NCBI GenBank assembly: GCA_949592205.1
Contig: CATIUR010000004.1
Coordinates: forward strand, 66,251,837 to 66,315,836
Direction: 5' to 3'
DNA from: Helichrysum umbraculigerum
Taxonomy: Eukaryota; Streptophyta; Magnoliopsida; Asterales; Asteraceae
Length of the DNA stretch: 64,000 bases
Shown here: in pieces, positions 10,484-20,393 of the stretch
How the letters are laid out: each line of letters starts with the position of its first letter
Numbering within the stretch: position 1 is the stretch's first letter
Program-made: the position numbers and the translations under genes
Notes under the pieces: model-generated
Database searches by the model: none
The model's input: only the letters and a program-made list of their open reading frames with translations
Told to the model about the DNA's origin: nothing

Positions 10484-12358
10484 AAAACTTTACGCGCGTG
10501 GAACGGTCGGTCAAGGAATCGCTTCCCTTGTCGTTGCGGACCTCACGCTCAACGCGGCATCATGTGGTAGTTTTAAATTTATAATAGTAGGGGGGAGCCA
10601 AAACCTTCCGAACAACCTACTATTACTTGGTACGAGTACCTGATACTAGTAAGTGGTAAGGATGATCCAGGGTCGTTCCTCATGACGGTAGAATTGAAAC
10701 AGAGCTCACTCAGATAACTTAGTAATTAAGCTGGGTTTTGAATAGTTGGATAGGTTTGTATTTGGTTTTCTAATTTATTTAAACTAATAAAACATAAAAT
10801 AAAAGGGAAGCTAGCATATTTGCAACACTTAAGGATGACGGAGACGTGGCTCACCATGATTTAGGTATGATGTTCAATATGGGGCACATCTAGGTAACAG
10901 ACAAATAAACTATAGATGTAAACACTAGGACCCTACTTCTTTAGATAGATTCTAAATCAGTATGTCACTGAGTACCTAGGCTATCGTGATTCTGATCAGA
11001 ACAGGCTGCTCAACCCCCCTCACTTGTCTTTGTAGAGACAGTGACCCTTAAAGGGTGCAGGAATAAGGTAACAGACTGCCCATTGGGTTATTCTGACCGT
11101 TCTTAACACCTAAGTCTAAATGTTATTATCTAAACGTGTACTGATTATTATCCTTGTATTCTAAACTATCAGTTTTGTAGAGTCTAGGGGTTTTAAGAAT
11201 CCCGAACCACTGCTGGGCTTGACTTTCATCACTAGACTCATTCCTTACGTTTGATTAGTTCAAATACTTCTGTCATGATCTAGACTCTCCTTTGCAATCA
11301 ATCATTCAGCCCTAGGAACACCAGCGGTGTACAATGCATACTCATTCCACAGCGTACCACACTAGGCACCATTCACGATGTACTACACTTAAACAGTTCC
11401 ACAGACCCTCGTAACCAGGGATATGTTGTAGCTTTTATCCCTAGGTACAGGTACGGTGTACTATGTTGAAATGTTTCCATAGCTTCAGTTCCAGGGGTAG
11501 ACAGACGGTGTACTGTAACATTTCCACAGCTATATTGGTTCCTAGACCATATTCTAGGGTCTCTAGGTAATCCACAGTGTTGGCACAGACGGCTTTTCCG
11601 GAGCTTCCACGTTGTACTCCACCAGTGGTGTTTCCAAAGCTATACCCAGTACTTTAGCCGAATTATAGTGACAGACACGGCTTCGTACAAACATACAGAT
11701 AACATATCTACCGTAACTTAGGCCTACAGCTAAGGTGATAGTCACGTGAAGGACTGGAAAGGGTGATCCATAACTAAGTGTAGATGCATGATAAGTTTAG
11801 ACAGATACAAGGTTTAACAATTCCATTAATCATACAAAGTTACAGCTATCTAAATCATGGCAAACAATCAAGTACTACTCACAAAGCATGGCAAAACATA
11901 TTTCAAATATTAACAAATCACAAACATCAAACAAGAACATTATGACAAATTAATATAAGAAAGGGAAGATGATAACACGTAAAAAGTCATGTTTTTACGT
12001 ACGTTATCTTCCACATTTTAGGCACAAAGTTAACTAAAACACACTTAAAAGGACATTATTCATAAAGTTTTGTTAACTAAGTCAAAACGGAGTCGATGTT
12101 TGTAAAATCACTGAAAATGGCATGAAAAATGTAAGAAACAGGGCAAAACTGCTTCACCGTACCTCCGTTCATTCATTTTAATGCATCTTGAGCTACACTC
12201 CGAGTTAGGACCTCTAACTTATGTCATTTTCTTCGTTAGGAAATTACGAAACCGTGAGCGCGAGAATCACTCAAAACGGATAAACGACGAAGAAGTTACG
12301 CCCGAACGAAGGAACGAAGGAACGAAGAACCGAGGAATCAGGATACGGGAGAGCTAGA

Positions 12359-12491
12359 CCGTATACGGCCAAACTAGACCGTATACGGCCTAGCACAGAC
12401 CGTATACGGCCTAGCTAGACCGTATACGGCCTAGCACAGCCGTATACGGCCTGTGTTCTCCCGTATTCACCATATGCTCTCCCGTATACGG
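12359..12491 (+). promoter_or_regulatory. palindrome cluster in the U3 of the B 5' LTR
   Basis: Six perfect copies of the 10-bp palindrome CCGTATACGG at 12359, 12379, 12400, 12420, 12440 and 12482, spaced about 20 bp, followed by single half-sites (GATACGG at 12560-12615) and then the TATA box. Repeated in the 3' LTR at 23716-23848. Position just upstream of the TATA box suggests a transcription-factor binding array (inference). Confidence 0.7.
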
Positions 12492-12628
12492 TCCAGTTCA
12501 ACCGTATTTGCCCTAGCTCAACCGTATCGTGCGTTTGGTCAATAAAAATCAGACTTTTATTCGGGTTTGCGATACGGTTGTGCATTTGAAGGTTTGGATA
12601 CGGTCTACGGATACGGTTGTGCGTTGCC

Positions 12629-12636
12629 TATATATT
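12629..12636 (+). promoter_or_regulatory. LTR TATA box of element B
   Basis: TATATATT in the context GCCTATATATTGAAGCC, directly after the palindrome and half-site cluster. Transcription would start near 12660. The 3' LTR copy is at 23986-23993. Confidence 0.65.
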
Positions 12637-14474
12637 GAAGCCTCATTTCCACATTTTCAAGACAATCAAACAAATCATCCATCCAACACTCTCATACTTC
12701 AATTCTCTTCGTTTTCTTTACGTTTTTATAGTTTTACTCTCTCTCTAGGATAGTTTAGATAGTTTCTCTCTCTAGAGCTCTCCGTCTCTAGAGAGAGAGA
12801 GATAGTTAGTTGGTTAGCAGTAGAGAGAGAAGGAAGCTGGTATTGTAATCACGGTGTAATAAAAGCATTCTTGGTGCAAGACTCTGTCTTTCTTTTCAGC
12901 CGTTACGCTGCTCAATTTACTGGTGATATCTATCTTTTCATACTTATACTATGTCCGAATTATTTCTGCCTGCTTGTATGATATATGTTACTGTTATTGC
13001 CATGCTTATTGAGTAGTGTGCTGTTGCGGTTGTTGAAATATAGATAATTAGACGTAGGGATGATGTTGAATTAATCTTTAAAACTATATAATTGGGAATT
13101 GTTATTTTTGTTATGTCTAAAACTTATCATGCATCTAGACTTAGTTATGGATCACCCTTTCCAGTCCTTCGCGTGACTGCTACTTTAGGCTTAGAACTTG
13201 ATCACCTCTAGGTACAGTAGGAAGTTATCTGTGTTATAGTACGAAGCCGTGTCTGTCACTGTAATTCGGCTGAAATACTGAGTATAGCTTTGGAAACACC
13301 ACTGGTGGAGTACAACGTGGAAGCTCCGGAAATAGCCGTATGTGCCAACACTTTGGACTACCTAGAGACCCTAGAATATGGCCTAGGAACCAATATAACT
13401 GTGGAAATGTTACAGTACACCGTCTGTCCACCCCTGGAACTGAAGCTATGGAAACATTTCGACATAGTACACCGTACCTGTACCTAGGGGTAAAAGCTAC
13501 AACATATCCCTGGTTACAAAGGATCTGTGGAATTGTTTAAGTGTAGTACATCGTGAACGGTGCCTAGTGTGGTACGCTGTGGAATGAGTATGCATTGTAC
13601 ACCGTTGGTGTTCCTAGGGCTGAATGACTGATTGCAAAGGAGAGTCTAGATCATGACAGAAGTAATTGAACTAATCAAACGTAAGGAATGAGTCTAGTGA
13701 TGAAAGTCAAGCCCAGCAGTGGTTCAGAGTTCTTAAAACCCCTAGACTCTACAAAACTGATAGTTTAGAATAACAAAGTAATGATCTGAACATGTTTAGG
13801 AGATGGCATTTACATTTAGGTGTTAAGAACGGTCAGAATAACCCAATGGGCAGTCTGTTACCTTATTCCTGCACCCTTCAAGGGTCACTGGTCCAAAAGA
13901 CAGTGTGGGGGGTTGAGCAGCCTGTTCTGATCAGAATCACGATAACCTAGGTGCTCAGTGACATACGGATTCTGGTAATTAACTAGAATAAGTAGGGACC
14001 TAGTGTTTACACCCATAATGCATTTGTCTATTAACTGAAAATGTCCCCAATTATCTTTATAATAAGCATCATCCCGACAACCGATTATCGAAGTTTCAAC
14101 TGCCGCAATTCTCTATCTGTCTACCTAGCTACCGATTCTCCTCTATCTTTTATTTTACTGCACGTAGCTAATTAATTAAATTAGAAAACCAAAAACTCCA
14201 AAAACCTACCTACTTGCACAAACCATCCTAAAAGCGAACCCTATCTTTGGCATCGCTTCGTTTCAATTCGCTCCGATTTAAGAACGACCTCGAGTTATAC
14301 TTGCTGCTTACTCACCCTGTGTAGTAGGTAGTATTTATAAGTTGAGCCCCAGCTCTTTATAAATTTAAAACTCACTGATCCAGCCAAGCGGTGGTTAAGT
14401 CCTGCTGACGACAAGGACGGTTCACTCCCAAGGTGAGCTAAAGAGACCCGACCGTTGGGCTGGCATCAAGTTTT

Positions 14475-14492
14475 TGGCGCCGCTGCCGGGGA
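14475..14492 (+). other. Element B primer binding site (tRNA-Asp type)
   Basis: TGGCGCCGCTGCCGGGGA, six bases after the LTR end. The match to the tRNA-Asp 3' end continues into ATCG, with one mismatch overall. Confidence 0.92.
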
Positions 14493-14704
14493 TCGTAGAG
14501 CGTTACGATTCTGAAGTCGCCTTAGATAAGATAAGCCTTTAGGAGAACCTTTTCGTATAGTTTGTCTTCAACTTATCCGAAAGTTACTTTCTTTAGAATA
14601 AATTAGCTTAATTTAGAATAAAATAAAAAAATTCAAAAATATCTTTCTACGATTCGCCGCCTTCCTATCCCATTTCTCCATTCGCCAGCAAAACGACTGA
14701 AGAA

Positions 14705-16045
14705 ATGACGACTATGGACGATGCTGAGATCTTCAACCACTTGGAACAAGAGTTGAAATCCAACTTTCACTCATCATCGGAAGAAGCCTCCGCTGGACCA
14801 GACGACGATTCTAGAACCTTAAGGAAACTCTTAGATCTTGACTTAGGAATCCATAAATCTCAACAGAAGATTTCAACTTCTGCTTCTAGCATTCCAAGCT
14901 ATCAGGTTTTGCCTGCGCCTGAGATTAAACATTCCTTAGAAAATATCCATAGATTCCCTGATTTTGTCGATAATGTTCACGGAAACCCTCAACCCTTTCA
15001 TTCTTCATCCAAAGAAGAACGAATCCCCATAAGGAATGAGGATATTCATGAACATCTTCCAAAATCACCAATTTTTGTAAACCTCGTACCAGAACCTTCG
15101 TACACCATTTATCGTGTTGTAGATAAGGAAATACCGAAAGATTCAGATGCTGATGAAATCCGATACGTTGGTTACTCTTTTGATCCTGGTAATAGATTGG
15201 ATGTATGCAAAGCATTTGCCTTACACTTAAATATGTCTGATTTTCCTTACTCAGTCGAGCAAAGAGGAACCATCTTAAGGATTAATATACTCGTAGGTAT
15301 TCTCCACTATCTTCCAACCCAAAAGGAAGATGGTATCTTCACACGATATCGAGAGCAAGAGCGAAAGCTTTTATCAGAAATGGATCACCTCATGGATCTA
15401 TTTGCTTGCACCGATTATCAACCGGTTTCTCAAACCATGATTAATCGTTATGTTGCAGCTATGATAAAAGAGCTTGAGCTATTAACTTCTAAAGATCCCG
15501 CAATCACTCTCGTCATTTTTGGAAAAATTCCATTTTTCGTAGATCCTGCCGCTTACATAATCGCCAAGTTGCAAGAAATATTTCCTGGAGCAGACGACAA
15601 CAAGATAAAAGCCGCTTTCTTTGCTGAAAGAAAAGATATCCACGTTAAACTCGCTTCGTTGTTCGATCAATCCAAATTCCCTTTCACCGTTTCTCAAAGA
15701 TCTCTAATTTTGGATACTGCCATTGCAGTGCAAACTACATATGGTAATCCCGATTCAAAAGAGGAACTTAGGTTTCAGAGAATTTTAGGAAATCTTCTTC
15801 ACGATCTTAATAATATAGACCGCGGTGTGCGAATGAGAATTTCAAGTAAAAAGAAAGTTAGAAAGGAATTTAACAAGTTTGTTAATAATCTGCTAGAATT
15901 AGGCCGGAAAGAATGTAGGATTCTTAGCGAATTCGAAAATTTCTCATCACACCCTGCCGAGCTAGTTGATTATGTCATTAACATTCTAAACTGTGATTTT
16001 ATTCCTCGCTATACTTCAAGATTGCTTTCGAGCAATCCCCTTTAA
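14705..16045 (+). CDS. unrecognised protein with FP[FY]-x-x-x-Q repeats, in the pol position of element B
   Basis: 446 residues from an ATG 213 bp after the primer site. I know no family for it. The N-terminal ~150 residues are acidic and low in complexity. The rest looks helical, with two related units: one around 170-231 containing FPYSVEQ (180-186) and one around 318-368 containing FPFTVSQ (325-331). Between them is DPAAYIIAKLQEI (280-292). The C-terminus contains AELVDYVIN and IPRYT. The same three landmarks recur in order in the ORF of element E (54994-56205) and in the decayed ORF of element D (51776-53060). Open frame and shared order suggest a functional protein of non-autonomous Athila-like elements. 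Role unknown; an RNA-binding or capsid-associated role would be a guess. Confidence 0.75.
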   Translation: MTTMDDAEIFNHLEQELKSNFHSSSEEASAGPDDDSRTLRKLLDLDLGIHKSQQKISTSASSIPSYQVLPAPEIKHSLENIHRFPDFVDNVHGNPQPFHSSSKEERIPIRNEDIHEHLPKSPIFVNLVPEPSYTIYRVVDKEIPKDSDADEIRYVGYSFDPGNRLDVCKAFALHLNMSDFPYSVEQRGTILRINILVGILHYLPTQKEDGIFTRYREQERKLLSEMDHLMDLFACTDYQPVSQTMINRYVAAMIKELELLTSKDPAITLVIFGKIPFFVDPAAYIIAKLQEIFPGADDNKIKAAFFAERKDIHVKLASLFDQSKFPFTVSQRSLILDTAIAVQTTYGNPDSKEELRFQRILGNLLHDLNNIDRGVRMRISSKKKVRKEFNKFVNNLLELGRKECRILSEFENFSSHPAELVDYVINILNCDFIPRYTSRLLSSNPL

Positions 16046-16091
16046 ACTGTTTTGGAACAATAGTCGAGCTACAGACTTAAACCAAGCGCTT

Positions 16092-16109
16092 TTTGGGAGG
16101 CAACCCAAA
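16092..16109 (+). other. conserved hairpin after the first ORF of B
   Basis: TTTGGG-AGGCAA-CCCAAA, preceded by AAGCGCTT. The equivalent site in C (36973-36986) and A (8935-8948, minus) reads CGGG...CCCG, so the closing pair changes from T-A to C-G while pairing is kept. Confidence 0.6.
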
Positions 16110-17861
16110 TCTTTAATTAGGTCTTTAAAATAATTTTCGTAGGTTAGTTTAATTATTAGTTTAATTTGTTTCTTAAAAAAGTCAAAAAGCTCTTAAAATC
16201 TTTGTCTCCGCAAAATCTGCGCAGTTTCTAAAAACGTGAAGATCTTAAATTCAAATATTTTTAGAAAGTTTTTTAAATTGTTTGGATTTAAAAAGAGTCA
16301 AGATTTTAAACCAAAAATATCGTTTGTTTTATTAAGTAGTTTTTCATTTCCGTTTTAAATAAAACCAACATTTTTTGCTGTGCACAGTTAACTACAGTCT
16401 AATACCAAATTTTAAACTTTTGCTAAAATATTTGGCTAAGGTTTTTAATTACCCAAATTATCTTGTAATCACATTTTAAATGGTCATTTACCTTAAATGG
16501 AAAAAAGGAGGGAGATAAAAAGATGGGGAATGAGTCAAACAAAGTCAAAACACATAAAAAATCATTTTTTCCCCTCCTTCCCCCTCCTTGGCCGACGGTT
16601 TCACCACCCCCACACCAAATCCACCATTTTTCACCATTAAAGCTCAAATCAAGCCTCATCTCTTCATCTCTAGGTCATTTTTGGTTCATTTAACATCATT
16701 ACATCTTCATTAAGGTATGATCCAAGCTTTAACCACCAAAATTCTCTAACTTTGTTAACTTAGGGTTTCAAGTTAGTTTTTGAAGATTTGTGCTTTACAT
16801 TGCGAAATTGAGCTTTGATTCTTGCTTAGTGATGATATAGGATGATGTAGGAACGAGCATTACTAGTTAGATTGAAGTAATTTGATGTTTGACTTTTGAA
16901 AGTTGACTCTTCTTTGCCTTTTTGGCTAGTTAGTCCACTTTAACCATTCGATGATTAAATTGCTTATGATAAGTTTGATTAGTGCTTAATATGATTAGTA
17001 TAGCTTATTCATTTGCTTCATTTGCGGTTAAATGTGTATTATGGTTAAGTTAGCAAATTAAAGTAAGCATGAAACGTTGACTTTTGATTAAACGTCACCA
17101 TTTTGAAATAAAACTCTTGGTTAAAATGATGTTTTGACTTAAGTTGATGCTAATGCCTTGTTCTGATTTGCTAGCTCAAGTTAGTATTACTATGAATTGG
17201 GCAAATGACTAAAGGAAACCTTACTTTGGTAAAGTCGACTTTAAAGAGTCAAAATGCTTAAATTTTAGTAATACTAACCATTCTAGTTAAAGAGTCATGG
17301 TGGTGTTGTAAAATTGTATCTTTAAAAGTATTATGGCAAGTCTTGAATTAATGCTACACTTTCCTTAAAACAACTACTTTTAAAAATTCTAAAGTAGCAT
17401 TTATAAAAAATTGCCATAATCACTTTAAAAAGATCCAATTTAACAATACAAAAGTCAACTAAAGAAGCTTTGTTTGCATGATTTGGTTAAAAATGCTAAA
17501 TACTTGCTCAAATAATCATGATAGTTAGTATGCGGTAATAGGTTATGCTTGCCATGATAAGGTAATTACATGATTAAGACTTAAATCTATATCATACATG
17601 CTTATGATGGTTAAGTAGTCTTTTGACTTGTCTTCTAGAAATCATTAAAGACCTAATAGCCTATTATTGTAAACCAAAGTTTCTTGTGATGGTTGGAAGT
17701 TGAGTTTGGTGGTATTACTAGTTATTACAGGTTTTTGGGACTGCTCATTTTCTAAAGCCCACATTTCGAATTTTCGTTAAAAATCTAGAAAATGATCTAT
17801 TCCATAAACTTGTGATTATTCTTGGTAATTCACTATGTTCTTGTTTTTCTCTTATTTACAG
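16110..17861 (+). other. Element B region with putative 5' UTR exon and intron leading to the env-like ORF
   Basis: No ORF. 16555-16714 is pyrimidine-rich and resembles a plant 5' UTR. It ends in a good donor, AAG|GTATGA, at 16714/16715. The acceptor TTTCTCTTATTTACAG ends at 17861, one base before the env-like ATG, implying an intron of 1,147 bp. Splicing ahead of env-like genes is known in other Athila relatives. The sequence 17576-17861 is part of the tandem duplication. Confidence 0.55.
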
Positions 17862-20393
17862 ATGGCTGAGATTCCTCGCTATATCAGGAAATCCATCAAA
17901 GATCCAGAGATACGGGAAAAGTTTCAGACATGGTTAAAACATGATTTAGGGGAAAATAGGTACATAGTGTGGGAAGACTTGGAGCAGATTGGTTTAAAAC
18001 AAGGTTTTGAAAAATTGATTATGTTCAAGGAAGGGAAGCGAAATCTGCGAGCCTGGAAGAATCTGTTTGAGATTAGGGAAAATGTTTATCGGGAATTAGT
18101 TGCTGAATTCATGGTTACCTTCCAGTTTGACAAGACAACCGATAAACTAAATGATGACCGAATGATCAGATTCAACTTTTTGGGCAACCCTCAACAAATG
18201 TCATTGGCAACTTTTGCTAGTCACCTTGAGCTATACACTGAGTATCAAGTCACTACTTCTTTCTTCTTGAAAGCAAACAGAGAGGTGAAACAGCGAGACC
18301 ACACTGCTATCTGGCAAGAATTGACTGGAAATCAGTTTCAGTCCAATGTCAAGGCCACCAGTTTTCTTGATAAGCACCATCAGGTTCTCCACAACCTCCT
18401 TGCATGTAGCATTCGAGGAAAAAGAAAGACCAAAGGAGCTGTTGGAGTAAAAGATCTGCTGATTATCAAGAGCATTATAGAGCAGGAGCACGTTAATGTT
18501 GCTTATATAGTTGCTGATAGGATCCTCACTGAGTCAGGATACACCGAATCAGAGTCTGCTTACATGGGAGCAGTAATCACTAAGTTAGTTAAGAGAATGG
18601 GGCTGTTAACTGAGGAGGTGATCGGTAACTTGACACCGGTAGTGAACAGGGTATCTAAGCCGTATAACATCAACTACATGGTCAAAGTATGGTTGCTAGA
18701 GAAGGATGTTGATGGGCAGATTAGATGGAAGGAAGGTGAGATCATTCCGGGAGTTCATATGAGACCCCCGAGGAGCAAGAGTGTTAGGTTTGAGTTTGAT
18801 GACATCACAGTCCACCGACAGCCTAGGACCACTGTTGCTCATGAGCGAGAGGAGGGAGAGACTGCCGCTGCTGAGGCACAGAGTCCACTGATACCGTCTG
18901 CTCGAGAGTTTGGTTGGGGAGATCCGGTAACATCCGAGCTCATGTACGGTATGTTGGGTATGCTTAACTCACACTACACACAGGAAGACTTAAATCTATA
19001 TCATACATGCTTATGATGGTTAAGTAGTCTTTTGACTTGTCTTCTAGAAATCATTAAAGACCTAATAGCCTATTATTGTAAACCAAAGTTTCTTGTGATG
19101 GTTGGAAGTTGAGTTTGGTGGTATTACTAGTTATTACAGGTTTTTGGGACTGCTCATTTTCTAAAGCCCACATTTCGAATTTTCGTTAAAAATCTAGAAA
19201 ATGATCTATTCCATAAACTTGTGATTATTCTTGGTAATTCACTATGTTCTTGTTTTTCTCTTATTTACAGATGGCTGAGATTCCTCGCTATATCAGGAAA
19301 TCCATCAAAGATCCAGAGATACGGGAAAAGTTTCAGACATGGTTAAAACATGATTTAGGGGAAAATAGGTACATAGTGTGGGAAGACTTGGAGCAGATTG
19401 GTTTAAAACAAGGTTTTGAAAAATTGATTATGTTCAAGGAAGGGAAGCGAAATCTGCGAGCCTGGAAGAATCTGTTTGAGATTAGGGAAAATGTTTATCG
19501 GGAATTAGTTGCTGAATTCATGGTTACCTTCCAGTTTGACAAGACAACCGATAAACTAAATGATGACCGAATGATCAGATTCAACTTTTTGGGCAACCCT
19601 CAACAAATGTCATTGGCAACTTTTGCTAGTCACCTTGAGCTATACACTGAGTATCAAGTCACTACTTCTTTCTTCTTGAAAGCAAACAGAGAGGTGAAAC
19701 AGCGAGACCACACTGCTATCTGGCAAGAATTGACTGGAAATCAGTTTCAGTCCAATGTCAAGGCCACCAGTTTTCTTGATAAGCACCATCAGGTTCTCCA
19801 CAACCTCCTTGCATGTAGCATTCGAGGAAAAAGAAAGACCAAAGGAGCTGTTGGAGTAAAAGATCTGCTGATTATCAAGAGCATTATAGAGCAGGAGCAC
19901 GTTAATGTTGCTTATATAGTTGCTGATAGGATCCTCACTGAGTCAGGATACACCGAATCAGAGTCTGCTTACATGGGAGCAGTAATCACTAAGTTAGTTA
20001 AGAGAATGGGGCTGTTAACTGAGGAGGTGATCGGTAACTTGACACCGGTAGTGAACAGGGTATCTAAGCCGTATAACATCAACTACATGGTCAAAGTATG
20101 GTTGCTAGAGAAGGATGTTGATGGGCAGATTAGATGGAAGGAAGGTGAGATCATTCCGGGAGTTCATATGAGACCCCCGAGGAGCAAGAGTGTTAGGTTT
20201 GAGTTTGATGACATCACAGTCCACCGACAGCCTAGGACCACTGTTGCTCATGAGCGAGAGGAGGGAGAGACTGCCGCTGCTGAGGCACAGAGTCCACTGA
20301 TACCGTCTGCTCGAGAGTTTGGTTGGGGAGATCCGGTAACATCCGAGCTCATGTACGGTATGTTGGGTATGCTTAACTCACACTACACACAGG
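17576..20393 (+). repeat. 1,409-bp tandem duplication inside element B
   Basis: Copies 17576-18984 and 18985-20393, seemingly identical by eye. Each holds 286 bp of the intron end, the splice acceptor and the first 374 codons of the env-like ORF up to the breakpoint. The junction (CACACAGG|AAGACTT) shows no inserted bases. Confidence 0.93.
17862..19016 (+). CDS. ATHILA ORF-1/env-like protein, truncated upstream copy
   Basis: 384 residues from the ATG directly after the splice acceptor. The sequence is identical to the downstream copy (19271-21148) up to the duplication breakpoint near residue 374. It then reads ten codons of duplicated intron and stops at 19014-19016, losing the Pro/Ser-rich tail. 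Start choice: the longer frame from 17835 reads through the polypyrimidine tract and acceptor, so I reject it. A transcript spliced to this acceptor would give the truncated form. Likely non-functional or altered. Confidence 0.75.
   Translation: MAEIPRYIRKSIKDPEIREKFQTWLKHDLGENRYIVWEDLEQIGLKQGFEKLIMFKEGKRNLRAWKNLFEIRENVYRELVAEFMVTFQFDKTTDKLNDDRMIRFNFLGNPQQMSLATFASHLELYTEYQVTTSFFLKANREVKQRDHTAIWQELTGNQFQSNVKATSFLDKHHQVLHNLLACSIRGKRKTKGAVGVKDLLIIKSIIEQEHVNVAYIVADRILTESGYTESESAYMGAVITKLVKRMGLLTEEVIGNLTPVVNRVSKPYNINYMVKVWLLEKDVDGQIRWKEGEIIPGVHMRPPRSKSVRFEFDDITVHRQPRTTVAHEREEGETAAAEAQSPLIPSAREFGWGDPVTSELMYGMLGMLNSHYTQEDLNLYHTCL

Larger units (their letters stand above)
11970..14468 (+). repeat. 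Element B 5' LTR (2,499 bp)
   Basis: TGATAACACG...GGCATCA. The first 40 bp form an imperfect hairpin. An 8-bp unit (GAACGAAG) is repeated near 12305-12330 with one more copy than in the 3' LTR. Downstream of the TATA box lies a purine/pyrimidine-rich leader with CTCTCTCTAG runs (12735-12830), then about six degenerate repeats between 13290 and 13615 built on TGTGGAA and GTACACCGT. Short ORFs here are not genes. Confidence 0.92.

Noticed and set aside
12359..12491. Evenly spaced repeats resembling a CRISPR array
   Set aside because: The repeats are 10-bp palindromes with 10-11 bp spacers inside a plant LTR promoter, far too short, and the genome is eukaryotic.
12529..12753. 74-residue ORF duplicated at 23886-24110
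   Set aside because: Lies over the LTR TATA box and leader in both LTRs; no coding signature. The same holds for 13234-13540 and 24591-24897.
17835..17861. Upstream start MFLFFSYLQ for the env-like ORF (also at 19244), which looks like a short hydrophobic signal
   Set aside because: It is the translation of a polypyrimidine tract and splice acceptor; the ATG after the AG is the better start.
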